NCBI GenBank assembly: GCA_027257055.1
Contig: JAPVLO010000056.1
Coordinates: 7,552,501 to 7,616,500, forward strand
Length of the DNA: 64,000 nt
Direction: 5' to 3'
DNA from: Cephalopachus bancanus
Taxonomy: Eukaryota > Chordata > Mammalia > Primates > Tarsiidae
The notes beneath the pieces were generated by a model. The model searched no databases and was not told where the DNA came from. It saw only the letters and a program-made list of their open reading frames with translations. Below are positions 34,313 through 46,996 of this stretch, piece by piece (the stretch's first letter is position 1; every line of letters begins with the position of its first letter). The position numbers and the translations under genes were made by a program.

Positions 34313-34950
34313 CAATCATTTTGAAGGCTGAAGCCAGGTCAGAGAAAGCCCATGTGTGGTTGCTTAAGGCCACTTCCATCCAGGGCTCTGCAGTTCGCAA
34401 CCTCTTGGAGGCCTGTACATGCAGGCTACGCGTGGGAGGCTGGGAATCCTGAGAGGGTACTGGTCCATGCCATCAGGAGATGTGGTGGCTGCCCACCCCC
34501 TAACAGGGATTGCCTTTACCACGTGTGGCGGGGCGTAAGTGCAATGAGAATGTCCTTAAACCCAGTGCCATAAGATTCAAAGACATGTCGTGGTTTAGAA
34601 AAGGCTCTCTGCAAGCAGAGTCCACAGGGAAGGCATTCACAAATAATTACCTGCACGCCAGGCCTTGAATTAGCCTCTGTCCACACATCATCTCATTTTC
34701 AAATAGGATTTAATACGATCCTTGTGGGTAGTTCAGTGTGAATTAAAGAGACTAGAAAACGTGGTCAGCAGATAAACACAATCATGCTGGGCATACTATT
34801 TTATAACCTAGTTTTGCCACGTAATTCATTTTGGTCATTTTCTGGGTCATTAGGTATACCTTTTCACATACTCTTAATGTGACCGCATCATTTCTTTAAC
34901 CATTTGCCTTATTGCTAAGTTAGGTAAGACGATATAAATATAAGAAAAAT
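34313..34950. other. intron, no clear feature
   Basis: GC-richer segment at 34330-34560 with no recognised repeat or exon. Confidence 0.45.
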
Positions 34951-35085
34951 GAGGCCAGGCATGGTAGCTCCTAGTTGTAGTCACACTATTTTGGGAGGCT
35001 GAGGCGGGAGATTGCTTGAAGACAGGAGTTCGAGACCGGCCTGAGCAACATCGTGAGACCCCCGCCCCCCATTCTATAGAAAATA
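34951..35085 (+). repeat. free left Alu monomer (FLAM-like)
   Basis: GAGGCCAGGCATGGTAGCTC through CATCGTGAGACCCC. Only the left arm is present. Confidence 0.82.
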
Positions 35086-35104
35086 CGAGAGCCCTTTAGA
35101 TATC

Positions 35105-35245
35105 AAGAGCACTAGAAATAAAATTTGAAGACATTGTCTTGTTTCGTTCTCACAATAGTTTTGTGAAGCAGATGCTTAGATTTCTTTAAGAGAAGAGGAA
35201 GCTGAGGCACAGAGAAATGACAGTGTGGAAATCATTGGATTTCTA
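35105..35245 (-). repeat. MIR fragment
   Basis: GTTTCGTTCTCACAATAGTT, AAGCTGAGGCACAGAGAAAT and GACAGTGTGG follow antisense MIR. Confidence 0.7.
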
Positions 35246-35413
35246 TGAGATTAGTGAACTTGGTGAAAAACAAAAGTCAATGGAATGAGAGGCAGAGTAC
35301 AGCGGTTGCTCAAGGCTAGTTTTTGGACAACAGCCTTGGATATGAATCCCAGCTACTAATTAGGCAAGGCGATGAAACAGCTTCTTTTTAGACTGTTAAA
35401 AATACTATATTTT

Positions 35414-35702
35414 GGCCGGATGTGGTGGTTCAGCCTGTAATCCCAGCACTTTGGGAGGCCGAGACGAGAGGACTGCCTGAGCCCCCGGGTGTTCAAGACC
35501 AGCCTGGGCAACTTGGTGAGACCTCATTTCTACAATAAATCACAAAAACTAGCCAGGCATGGTGGCATGCATCTGTAGTTCAGCTACTTGGAAGGCTGAG
35601 GTGGAAGGATCGCCTGAGCCCAGCAGGTCGAGGTTGTGGTAGCCATGAGTGTGCCACTGCACTCCAGTCTGGGCAACAGAGTAAGACTCTGATTCAAAAA
35701 AA
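35414..35702 (+). repeat. Alu, strepsirrhine type
   Basis: GGCCGGATGTGGTGGTTCAGCC to an A tail. Flanked by ATACTATATTTT twice. Confidence 0.91.
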
Positions 35703-35719
35703 TATATATACTATATTTT

Positions 35720-36754
35720 TATTACATATTTTGAAGTGTTCACTTCCATATGCTTTCTTTTTTGTCACTCTTGTGACAAAATAGATGACTTTTAAAGGTA
35801 TATTTTCAAAGGAATATCAAGTGTGTCTTTAAATGCAAAATTTCAGAGGCAGCAAAAACAGACAAATTAGATGCTAATGACAAAGGGCTTCAAATCCCTC
35901 TGTACTATCCCTTGTATAGTATACTGTACTGTCCCCTGAGTAGTAGAAATCATCAAGACCACATTTAAGATGGATAGTATAGTATAGATCATTAACTACT
36001 TATTAAAGAGCTGGGGAGGGCAACTGTATGAACTTTTATCAGTCGGACAGAATAAAATAAGAGATTACAGCTATCATCATCATTTATCAGTAAGAATATC
36101 TGGAATGAAAAAAAATAGAATGTAAATTTTTTTAGAACACATTTAGGTAAACCCAATCAAGTTAAAATTTCCACCACCTCTTGGCTGTGAGCAGATGGCT
36201 CGTTGATAGTGCACAGTAAAATCTTTCTGTGTAGTTGATTTAAAATTTGACTTAAAGCAGGGATATAATATTTACCACCTCCAGAGTAACAAAATTGATG
36301 CTATGTAATAACCTTGACACATTTACAGAATCGTGTTTAATGGGCCCTCCGAGCTCTGGTGAATGCCACAGTTTAGTCTGTTTTCTGCATTTTTGAGAAA
36401 TCTGGAAACACGGAAGAAAATGAAATACCTATCATAAAGTTTTTGCATCCAGTTCAACTACTGCTCTCTTGAAGTTTTAGCAGAAGGATCAAGGACTGTA
36501 TGTTCTTCATTGACTGTAGTCTAAACTGAATTTGAGAGATTTTTAACAGCTGTTTGGAGTTAGTGTTTGAATCTGTACGATGAAGAATATAAGATTTTTA
36601 GCATTAGAGAATACTATATATAATCAAAAATTAATAGACTTGTCATACCCCACATCTTTAAAATAGAATTTTAAAAATAGACTTTATTGTCTAATTTCAA
36701 GCATAGACATGTATACATGTATAAATAAGTATGTGTTATTTTTTTCTCAAACAG
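35720..36754. other. intron before the second exon, no repeat
   Basis: A 1-kb repeat-poor approach to the 36755 exon. A possible L1 tail fragment (CATACCCCACATCTTTAAAAT) lies at 36645-36665. Confidence 0.5.
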
Positions 36755-36846
36755 ATAAACAATCAGATCCTGTATGGAAGAAGTCACCAAAATGCATCTG
36801 CCATTATTAAGACTGCCCCATCAAAGGTCAAGCTGGTTTTCATCAG
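36755..36846 (+). CDS. PATJ: PATJ exon, C-terminal part of the same PDZ domain
   Basis: The acceptor is TTTTTTCTCAAACAG and the donor is GTAAGAG. The exon enters in phase 0, joining the preceding exon exactly (DELLE then INNQILYG), and runs 30 codons plus two bases (AG) of a split arginine codon. It encodes [12 protein letters not shown], the alpha-B helix region [11 protein letters not shown] and the last strand KVKLVFI, completing the PDZ fold begun about 27 kb upstream. The helix starts with His (GRSHQNA), the alpha-B1 position that reads a Ser/Thr at -2 in class I ligands. Class I binding is inferred from that residue. Phases on both sides are compatible and there is no stop, so this is a live exon. 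Confidence 0.9.
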
Positions 36847-37515
36847 GTAAGAGCCATAGATATGGTTTTCTAAAATCTAAAATATCTTCTGAAGATGTTA
36901 TTTTTGTGTAAGACTATGTTATCTTTGATTTGTCCAATAAAATCACTATTTTGTAAATACATTTAACTGCCACTTTAAGAGAAGTATGGATTGTTTTGAT
37001 TATGAAGTATATTTGCTTTTTATGTTTCACACGCTAGAATTGGTAGTTGAGACTAATATTTATATTTCAATCATAAAACTCTGCCCTTACTGGATTTGAT
37101 TATCCTGTGTATAAATATATGGTGCCCTTCTGCCTTCTCTTTCTGTTACCATTGTTTGGTACATTTGCTGAATCGTTAATGTCCTCAAAGAATAAACAGA
37201 AACTAGAACCAAGGACATTTTTAGAAGCTTCATTTTAAGAGTGCTGGTAAGAAATTCCGAATGGGGGAGCTGGCAGCTCTGCTGTCTGGAACTGTGTTGT
37301 ATTTGGGGCTGCACATTCACCCACACCTCACCTGCAAGCTGACTGAGTCCTTAAGCGTACAAGTGAGTCAGAATCAGAACCTTGTGGTTTGTAGCCACCA
37401 TTGCCGACATCAGCGGTGGAATGAGGTTGTTTCATTCTCTGTCATTGAACTGATATAAGTTAATCTGAATTGTTTTTAGCTGATGGAACTAGCTCTTGTA
37501 TATGTTAATTGTGTT
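36847..37515. other. intron, no clear feature
   Basis: No repeat or exon was identified after the second exon. Confidence 0.5.
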
Positions 37516-37519
37516 GCTC

Positions 37520-37695
37520 TGTTTCTTTTCTTTCTGGGTCTTAGTTGTCACCTGTAAAATGGGGATAATAGAGACTCCCTCATTCATTGCAATATTTCAC
37601 ATATTTAAAATGGTCAGTACAATATCTATCATAGAGTATGCGCCGAAAGAATGTCAGCTGCTATTGTATGATAATGATGATCATGATTATTCTTC
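37520..37695 (+). repeat. MIR fragment
   Basis: GTCACCTGTAAAATGGGGATAATAGAG, then ATCTATCATAGAGTATGCGC, in MIR order. Confidence 0.75.
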
Positions 37696-37699
37696 CCTT

Positions 37700-38320
37700 T
37701 CTCATTAGTTACCGTCAGGAAGACCTGTCCGTTCCCGGGGACCACTGGGATCAGAGGGCAGTTTTATTCCCAAGCATGGGAACTGATAGGATTGAAATAT
37801 TCCTTCTCACTTCATCATTTGAGTCTCACCTGTTGTTGCTACTTTGATCCACAGAAATCCTACATTAGCACCCTTTTCTCCCTGCTAGTGGCACTTTCTG
37901 GTTTCCTGATTTTTCACTCTTTATTTCCAGAAGGAGGAACTTTCCTCTTCCTAGCATGTCTTTGTATGTTAAGAAACCCCCTTCAGGGTTACTCACCTGG
38001 TCAGACACCACTCTCCTTTTTCAGTTTTCTTGTCATTTGTGTTGTCAGGGTTTCTGAAATGAGGGTTAGTTGATGAAAACTTGAACAGACGTGAAGAAAG
38101 ATCAGTGCTCAAAGGATTAAGATGTTGTTCATCAAGAGAAATCCACAAAAGCAACATGCTTAAGCCTAAAAACTTTGTATAAAATTGTGTGGAGATTCCG
38201 TGAGAAGATGTATGTAGCACATGGTGGTGGCTGCTACCACAGGTGCTTGCTGTTGTGAGCATTGCTGTTACTTTCTCAGCATGGGGGGGTGTTTATTCCC
38301 CATTCTGGGCTATCCCATGT
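37700..38320. other. intron, no clear feature
   Basis: No exon or repeat that I can name. Confidence 0.5.
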
Positions 38321-38324
38321 TATT

Positions 38325-38616
38325 TTATTTTTTTATTTTTTGAGTCGAAGTCTCACTCTGTCACCCAGGCTGGAGTGCAGTGGCTGCTCCTGGCCACCAC
38401 AGACTCGACCTGCTGGGCTCCGGCGATCCTTCCGCCTCAGCCTTCCGAGTAGCCGGAATTACAGGCGCGCGCTACCACACCCGGCTAATTTTTTGATTTA
38501 TTGTAGAGAGGAGGGGTCGCTGCCCAGGTGGGTCTTGAACCCGCAGGTTCAGGCAATCCACTCACCTCCGCCTCCCAAAGGCGTAGGATTACAGGCTGAG
38601 CCACCGAGCCTGACTC
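38325..38616 (-). repeat. Alu, young strepsirrhine subfamily
   Basis: TTTTGAGTCGAAGTCTCACT through CACCGAGCCTGACT, with the 7-nt deletion and the GGCGTAGGATTACAGG head. Confidence 0.92.
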
Positions 38617-38859
38617 TGAGTAGCATTTTAATAATAGTAAAGCTCTATCAATTTGGTGTCTGTTGATTTGCATTTTGATTGTTCAGGACACAGCAGAATC
38701 AAGAACAGAATAGGTTGAGTAAATGAATGGCATATACAAGATTAAGGATGCATTGAAGGTGCTGCTCAATGTGTATTTACTGGAAATGATTTTTAGCAAT
38801 TTAAGACTATCAGTGTACATTTAAAATATGTAATCTAATTGTAAGTTGTCATCATTTTT

Positions 38860-39200
38860 TCATGCTGCTATAACAAAATACCGTAACCTGGGTGGCTTAT
38901 AAAGAACAGAAATTTATTTCTTGCTGTTTTGGAGGCTAGGAAGTTGCAGATAAGGCACTAGCAAATTTGGTGTCTGGTGAGGGTCCACTTCCTGTTTCAT
39001 AGAAGGTGTATTCTTGTCGGGTCCTCACATGGCTGGATGGGCTCCCCTGGGCCTACTTTATAAGGGCACTAATCTCATTCATGAGGGCCCTACCCTCATG
39101 ACCTGAATACCTTCCTAAAGACCCTAGCTACTAATACCTTCATGTTGGTGATTAGGCTTCAACAGCGATTTTGGGGGGAACACAAACATTCAGACCATAG
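38860..39200 (-). mobile_element. MaLR LTR (MST/THE type), minus orientation
   Basis: The + strand reads CTATAACAAAATACCGTAAC, GAACAGAAATTTATTTCTTG, CCTCATGACC and ATTTTGGGGGGAACACAAAC to CATAGCA. Its complement is the order of an ERVL-MaLR MST/THE LTR. It is a solo LTR. Confidence 0.85.
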
Positions 39201-41090
39201 CATGAACATTTCTTGCATGGTCACAAAATTACAGTGCCGAGCATACAGTGGACATTCAGATAGCCTTATTGCTTAATTTTTCTTTTAGCTCCTAGTAAGC
39301 AGTTCTAGATTATTTCGTCTCCAAAAATAGTAACCGCAGTTAGTTGTCATTGTTGTTATTTTGTGAGTAAAATATACACATGTTTATGTAACTCAGTATT
39401 TTACAAAATTCTTCATGCCTCAATCCCTTTTTCCAGTACTTTCCCAAATTAGCGGAGTTAGGAAGATTTTCTATGGCTTCTTTTGTAGGGAGAAAGAAAG
39501 ATAGGAGTAATTCTACCAATCTTTTGTCATATTCACTTTTATCCGGTGTAAAGGAAAGTGAGCTTGAATTAAATCAAGAGAGATGGATGCACTGCGGACA
39601 GCCTTTTGTTTGATTGAGTAGATGTGTATCTGGTCATTTATGTTTTATTAATAAAGTACTTCAATTGGCTTAAGGGAAAGAAGTATTCACCCGACTGGGG
39701 ACTCTTACCTGAGGTGATAAATTCTTTTTTAAAAACATGACTGAACTATAAGACTTCGTAATCAAAGAAGAAACCCTGGATTCACCCTGCCTGGGCTTGA
39801 AACCCAGTTCTATAATGCCCCAGCTGAGGGAGCTTGGTCAGTTTCCTAATCGATTATATGGGGAAGAAATATCTATCTTATGGCTTACCTCATATATTGA
39901 CACGTACATGTTGCCTGGCCGTTATGGGCTCCACAGTGTTTGCTACCATGGTGATGACTACGCTGATGGCAAAAAAGAAAAAAAAAGGTGGGAGGGAAAG
40001 GAGAGAGAAGGAGATAAAAGAAACCAGGAGGAAGGAAAGAGAAGACTCACTCTCTTGTATAAGCTTAGTCAAGTTCCAGTGTTTTGAATATTTTGTAAGT
40101 GAAGCACATCGAGTTTAAGAATGCCTTCATTGACATCATAATGATTAAGCTCTGGTAGAGATAGCAATAGACAGTATATCAGACCATTTCTGGGAAATGT
40201 TAAAATGAGAGATGGTACAGCCTGCCTAAAACATCAGGTCCCTGTCAGCAGCTGCTGCCTTTTTTATGGATGACCTGATATTCTAACAAGGAGCTGAACA
40301 CTATTTAATTAAGGAACTTATAAAGAAAAATCTAATTAATAAATTAATCCCCATGCCAATAAACTATAGTAGATATCACTAAGGTAAGTAAAATTAAGTA
40401 GTGTCAGAATTTAGTGCACAGGAGGAAAGCAAAAAAGAGAGTATTTTATTTCTCCTCAGGTCTGCACATGCCCAGGGAGGTACAATGGTGGATTTGGGTC
40501 CTAGTTGGACGTGCTGGCCTGTCGGTTTTAGATGCTATTCGACACTTCATCTTCAGGATGATTATCTTGCTCGTTAATTCCTAAAGTGCGTCTTTAACCT
40601 CTGCCATATCTATTACTGTTTTTCAACTGTTGTTGTAAGAATGCTGGTTTTGTCTATTTTGGAACCAAATCTTGAAGCAATTAGAAATGGATTTGTTATC
40701 AAGTTTCAGGAAGTTAACACTCTAATCACCTCATCACCACAGACGCAACTTTGCTTTGCTTTTCCATTTTGCATAATAGTTTGTACTGTGTTATACTGTT
40801 GCTTTGAAAAATAGCTTTTATAAATTGTATTTCTTTACAGTTTGTACTTCTGTTTGGCGACATTTACTTCCTAAGTTGAAATTATTAATTCTCTGTGCTT
40901 TTCCATTATACAGAAGCTTTTGGCTTTTATATGTTGGCAACTCTCTTTCAAATTCATTTACAATTGAGACAAAAATGGGAACCAGCCACAGGTTTTGGAG
41001 TATGATTGGCGGTAGTCACAGAAAGCTATCAGAATATGCTAGAGGCAAGATTTTAATTATCTTAGGCCTTTAGTCTATAGTGGTTAAGTT
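39201..41090. other. intron, mostly unique
   Basis: Purine-rich tract at 39970-40040. No exon with splice signals. No repeat was named with confidence. Confidence 0.5.
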
Positions 41091-41097
41091 AAAATAT

Positions 41098-42177
41098 ATC
41101 CCAGCAGGGCCTCCAAATGTTAGACCAGGTCTGACAAGGTGTCTAAGGGGGAGGGAGAGGGAGAGGGAGAAGATTCACCTCTCCAAGATAGGAGAGGGGA
41201 CCAAAAGCTTAGGAAATATGGCGGTGGCCATAACTCAAAGAGCACATGGCCACAACAGAGTTTAGTAAAGCCAAAAGTAAATTAGAGAGAGAGAAAGAGA
41301 GAGAGAGAGAGAAGAGAGTCACCTCTGCAAGGTAGGAGAGGGGTCCAAAGCTTAGGAAGTATGACAGTGACCATAACTCAAAGAGCACATGGCCATACCA
41401 GAGCTTAGTAAAGCAATGGTGCCTGGCTGCTGGAAGTCAAATCCTTTTTAAACTTTCCCTTTGGTGGGAGCAGGTCATTAAGGTGGTTGGGTGGTGGTTT
41501 GCTCCATGTCATCACGGAGGGCAGGTATGTACAGGTACTAAGTCAGGTGATGGGCAGCAGGCAGATGGGTGGGCTGACAACAAGGTTGCTGTCATGGTGA
41601 TGGGGTCTACGTCATGAAAGTCACAAAGGGCTGATGAGGCTTATTTGGGTCTTGTGGGTGGAGGCAGATACTTGAAATGGAAAAGCTAATGAGCACAAAA
41701 CAAGATGGGAAGGGGGTTGTAAAACAATGATCAATTGCTATCTCTGAGAAACTGATGCTGTCCTTGGCTAGTGATTAGAATGTAAAGTGAACTGCTAGAG
41801 AAACATGCCAGATCTAGGCAATGTTAAAATGGCTGCTCATTTAGTGTATTGACTCCATGTTATGTCCTTTCTTTTTCTTTTTTTTTGAGTTGGAGTCTCA
41901 CTCTCCAACTGTTGCCTAGAGTGGAGTGCAGTGGCCGCCCCCGGCCACCTCAGCCTTGACCTGCTGGATTCCGGTGATCCTTCCGCTTCAGCCTTCCAAG
42001 TAGCTGGAATTACAGGCATGCACTACCACACCCGGCTGATTTTTTGATTTATTGTAGAGATGAGGTCTCGCTGCCCAGGCGGGCCTCGAACCCGCGGGCT
42101 CAGGCAATCCACTCACCTTAGCCTCCCAAAGGCGTGGGATTACAGGCTGAGCCACCGAGCCCGGCTATGTCCTTTCA
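41098..42177 (-). mobile_element. ERV copy B: LTR with near-perfect tRNA-Thr primer-binding site
   Basis: On the minus strand the LTR (start near 42177, end CTAACA at 41118) is followed by two bases and an 18-base PBS at 41098-41115. This PBS matches the complement of a tRNA-Thr 3' end (TGGAGGCCC.GCTGGGAT) at 17 of 18 positions from memory of that tRNA. The U5 half carries a tandem duplication (GA tract to TTTAGTAAAG, units near 41147-41276 and 41285-41415). An Alu splits the U3. No viral genes remain. Confidence 0.8.
41870..42166 (-). repeat. Alu inside ERV copy B
   Basis: GAGTTGGAGTCTCACTCTCC through CACCGAGCCCGGC. Flanked by TATGTCCTTTC twice. It has the 7-nt deletion and a GCGGG/CCCGC-type hairpin at 42079-42095. 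Confidence 0.93.
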
Positions 42178-43940
42178 ATAATGATATGCAATTTGTGATC
42201 ATGTCCTTGTCATATTGTTTTGACACTTGTATTTATTCGTATGTTAATTGATCAGTAATTCACAAAGGTTCAGTGAATCATTGGCACAAATCAGCCGGTT
42301 ACCGCTGTCTACACGTGACTTACATAATCACTTTTGCTTTTTGAATCATTGGATTTTGGACAATTCTGGACTTTTTTACTCTAAGCATCATAGAGCACAA
42401 TTGCAGCTTGTATTTTTTGACATTATTCATCTCTGGATCATCCAGATGTGTGTTATGGTCTGGATGCTTGCTGTGTAGCTTGCATTCATTTCGGCGGGGG
42501 GGGGTTCCTGTTCGAAGTTGTCCCCTCTGCATGAGCAAACTCATTTAAGTACCGGAGGAGAGCTGTGTTAGCATGGTGAATGAGTTGCTGCATCCGGCAG
42601 TGCAGGGATCCAAGGAGATTAATGATCTTGCCTGCAGCTCTTGTCGTTCCTTCCCCCACTGTTGAAAATTAAATGTCATGTATAACAACTTACTCTCCAT
42701 TACTTAATTGCATGTGGAAAATGTGTACCGTGTAAAAACTCCTGGGGCGAAATGAAACTGAAAACCTGGGAAAGATTTAGTGCTGGCGGTCAGGTCCTGC
42801 TGGGTAAAAGTAGTCTCACCAGGGGACCTACCCTACGGTATTGATTGAACATATGTCTTGTTTTTGTCATTAAAAATATAGTGTAGCCGGTTATCCTCTG
42901 GTCATATCCCTGAAAGATGATATTGACTTGAAATTAAGGTGACTGCCAGAGTCGTCTTGAGGAAATGTCCATCTGAAGAAGCAACTTGGATGCCTATTTT
43001 AAAAATCCTTACCATACTCTTGATCCATCAGATCTAGTTTTGATAGACAAGAGTGAATAAAGACTGTACACTGAAGTGTGAGTTTTGCTTTCGGAAAGAA
43101 GCATTCGTTTTTTTCAACAGGTATTTACTGAGTGCCTACTTGTGTTGATATTGTGGAGTCAGTGAGGTAAAGAATGCAATCTGTGTCCTAAGGGAAGAGA
43201 CCGAGAATGAACAGTAATCTAGTACCTGATGCCATGATAGAAGTACCATGATGCTGTAGGAACACAGAGGACATGCACCTGTCTAGTCTTTGAGACCTAC
43301 GGGAAGGTGTCACAGAGAAAGAAGCTTAGGCTAGAACTTGAAACATCAGTAAGCATAGTCATAGTATGTACAGACACCCAGAGGTTCCAGAGTTAAATGT
43401 TATTCCCTATCAATATACCTGGAAATTTGCTTCTAGAAGAAAAGCAATCTTTCTTCAGGAAAGTATCATTGGATGAGAACAGATGTGTGTCAATCGTTTT
43501 GACTTCTGTAAGGAAGCCTCTTTCTGATTCTCATGGACCATTAAAGAATGCAGTGCCCCTTTTTAAGTGTATGGTAATATGTCATCCGTGGTATATAGGA
43601 CAAGAAGTTTTGGGGAGGGATGGCTGCCATTTGCACTGAACTCCGTTAGGAGTTGCAAGGAGAAAGGAAGCACAGACACCAAAAATTTCAAGGCTCTTCT
43701 GTTTCTCTGTTTCTTTGTTTAGTCAGACCATATGGCAGACCAAGATAAGTCACTCATAATGCTGTGAAATTCTAATGCTTCCGTAGTTTCTTCTAGTACT
43801 TCTTTTCTGTACTATCCATTTTAAATGATAATTTTAATTGCTTATTTTTTTTTTGTTTGTAAATAGAATTTAATTCAAGAACAAGGTGGAGTTAGAATGT
43901 TTTGTGTTGTGACCTTTCATGAAAGACATTGAAATATGTA
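42178..43940. other. intron, mostly unique
   Basis: A nine-G run sits at 42496-42504. A possible L2 end lies at 43115-43210 (GTATTTACTGAGTGCCTACT). No exon was seen. Confidence 0.5.
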
Positions 43941-43941
43941 T

Positions 43942-44235
43942 ATCCAGGGAGGGCTCAGTGGCTCAGCCTGTAATCCCAGCATTTTGGGAGGCCGAGGTGA
44001 GTAGATTGCCTGAGCTTGAGGGTTCGAGACCCACCTGGGCAACTTGGCGAGACCTCATCTCTACAATAAATCAAAAATTAGCCGGGCGTGTTAGCGTACA
44101 TCTGTATTTCTGGCTACTTGGAAGGCTGAGGCGGAAGGATCACTGGAGCCCAGCAGTTCGATCCTGGGGTGGCCGAGAGTGTGCCACTGCCCTCCAGTGG
44201 GGGCAACAGAGTGAGACTCCAACTCAAAAAAAAAG
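43942..44235 (+). repeat. Alu, strepsirrhine type
   Basis: CCAGGGAGGGCTCAGTGGCTC to an A/G tail. Flanks GAAATATGTAT / GAAATGTAT. Confidence 0.9.
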
Positions 44236-44370
44236 AAAGAAAGAAATGTATCGGTCCAAATAAGAACCGTTGTTTCCTTTGAGATACTGGGAAAGTTGTA
44301 CATTTAATCCAAGTATGATTCCATTGGATCATACATTTATGGAATCATTCTGAAAGCCTGTGACTTTTTG

Positions 44371-44655
<285 letters not shown>

Positions 44656-44659
44656 GCAT

Positions 44660-45090
44660 ATTCTTAGGAATATCCACAGTAGCTGTAAATCTTTCTCTCC
44701 TGAGGGTTGATTGTAGTCCATCTAAAGTGATCAAGTATTATACAGGGCCATTCATGACTTAGGTGAATTCAGTGAATTAGGTAAAGTATCCCTACCAGAC
44801 AGGCAGCCCAGCCATCTTGAATGACATGTGAAGTATCCTTGAAAATCAGTTTTACTATTTCATGGGCAGAATTGGTAATATTTCTTTGCTATGCCCATTC
44901 CTTAACATAGTGCCAGCATATGTTAGTTTGTAGGAATTATTACTATGTTCGTTTTACCTTTTGGCACTCAGAAATACCTGGTTAGGATGGTCCTCAGGGA
45001 TGCTGCGGACTTTCCTATTTGCAGGTCAACATTTATACTCTTTGCCCTGTTGGACGACTACTTCCTTTGGTTGATTTCCCCCAACCCTGC
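44660..45090. other. intron, no clear feature
   Basis: No exon or named repeat. Confidence 0.5.
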
Positions 45091-45100
45091 CCCAAAACGT

Positions 45101-45101
45101 G

Positions 45102-45172
<71 letters not shown>
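45101..45172 (+). repeat. (CA)n microsatellite
   Basis: GCGCGC followed by about 33 CA units to 45172. Confidence 0.97.
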
Positions 45173-45175
<3 letters not shown>

Positions 45176-45229
45176 CACTGGTGAAATAGTAAACACAGCA
45201 AATCTAGATGCCTACCTCTGTCTGTGGAA

Positions 45230-45590
45230 GTTGAAGAGGCAAATCTTTCTCTCACTGCCAAGGTGTGGGTGATGAGTGGCCAAGTGTCCTAAGCTTGGGC
45301 AATGTGATACCTTAGGCTGAGAACTGGAAGCAAGTGACATGAGAGGTTTTGCTATAAATGGTGTACATTCATAGAGCCATGTACCCACGGTACTTTCCTG
45401 CCATGATGTCATTCTGCTTTCTACTTCCTTGTGCTCGGGAGATCTCTTGGTTCCTAACTGTTCCAAGCCTGGTCCTCTAGCCTGTCAGCCAGTTTTGTGA
45501 GAACGCTGTGTCCCTCCAAAACATTCCCTCTTGCTTAAGTTGACCCAAATTCATTTCTGTTGCTTGCTGACAGAAAATCCTAATGAATAA
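45230..45590 (+). mobile_element. possible old MaLR/MLT-like LTR fragment
   Basis: GTGAGAACGCTGTGTCCCTC and TTCATTTCTGTTGCTTGCTG resemble an old LTR end. The match is weak. Confidence 0.35.
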
Positions 45591-46870
45591 GAACAAATCG
45601 TACACAACTGGGGTGAGACATTTGGGTCCCTCTGCATTTTCTGTCACAGGTAGACTTTTAGCCTGGATTCTGAGAAGTTTTGATCCTTCAGTCTACTTTA
45701 GCTGCACTGAGACCTCTGAACAAGTCTTTCCCGAGGCTCTCCTGTGGGACTCATTCCCATTACCAGACCATTCACTGGCTCTTGGAACGAGAGTACCATG
45801 ATTACCGGAGACCAGTCAGGCAGGATTCGTCCCAGTTTATCTCTGAGGGGGAGGGTCCCCTTTCCCAGCACATGGCCTTGTGTCGAGGGCTATATATCTG
45901 AATAATATTTGGGCTCTGCCAGCCAGGAACAAGAGGGCAATGGCAGAGAGGACCTACTGTTCTATCTTTTAGAAAGACTTTCTGTGAGACACATAGGTGA
46001 CAGTCATCTGTTCCTTGCAGTCCTAAGCTTCCCACATCCACTCTCCCAATCTGTACATTGAAATATATCATGAGCCACCTTTTCCTCTGCCCAACTGGTT
46101 GCAGTTATGTAGAACATGCCTGGGGCCACCTTTGCCAAACGTGGGTCTGCATGCTGAGTGTCTCCAGTGGCCTGCATTGTGATAGGCATTGTTTGGAATG
46201 CCAAGAGAATAGAATTCCTAATTCCACTCTCAACTGGATGTTTATTTCTGATTCAACAGCTCTTTTGGTAGTTTCTTCCACTTGTGAATTAGAAATTATG
46301 CAGTCTGTTTATACAGTTAGGAGTATCTTCTGGGATCTTTGCAGAAAGGAATTGTTCCCATTGAGTTCTAATGATTTGCTTTGCTATTATATGTTACTTC
46401 TGGTTCATTTACATGGAGCTTTCCTGGCTGAATGTTAATTCAATGTCACATTCCAATTAATTCAGCAAACGTAGAGTTGTTTTGTTTTGTTTTTCTGTCC
46501 TAAAGTGTCTGGTTTAATATAATCAGAAAATAATATCCAGACCGCTTTATTTCTGTTCTTATGTTTATTGAACATTTTTGTGTGTGCGTATGTACCTAAA
46601 CACTGTGCTAGGCACTGGATTGTAGTTGTATAATCATTTTAGAACAAGTCACCAAAAAAAAAAAAAAAAAAAATCAGATCAGCCTGCTCAGGAATCCATG
46701 CTGAATTTAGGCACACCACTTCTGCTTTTGATGTCATGCTATTTTGTTGGCATAAAATGAGGTCCTAAAGATTTGGTGAAAGGGTATTTCTTAGGGCCAA
46801 GACCAGAGCTGTCCTAAAGACAGTAATGATTTTAAATGACATGTTAAATCACTCAAACATATTTCCAACA
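45591..46870. other. intron, no clear feature
   Basis: A 20-base A run at 46653-46673. No exon or named repeat. Confidence 0.45.
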
Positions 46871-46996
46871 CACTTTCACTTTTTTCCTTACTCGTGTAAT
46901 TTTTTTTTTAATTGCAATGAAATACACATAACACGAAATTTGCCGTCTTAACCATTTTACGTGTACAGTTCATTGGCATGAGGGGACCTTCAGAAA

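Noticed and set aside
40010..40060. Possible exon in a purine-rich stretch (KKKKKGGRERREKE)
   Set aside because: No acceptor polypyrimidine tract or phase-compatible donor. It would interrupt a PDZ domain-linker junction already continuous between 36846 and 57760.
45058..45261. Cysteine/valine repeat protein (CVCVCV)
   Set aside because: This is the translated (CA)n microsatellite.
46058..46438. 126-codon open frame MKYIMSHLFL...
   Set aside because: No recognisable family, low-complexity hydrophobic character typical of AT-rich intron, no flanking splice signals.
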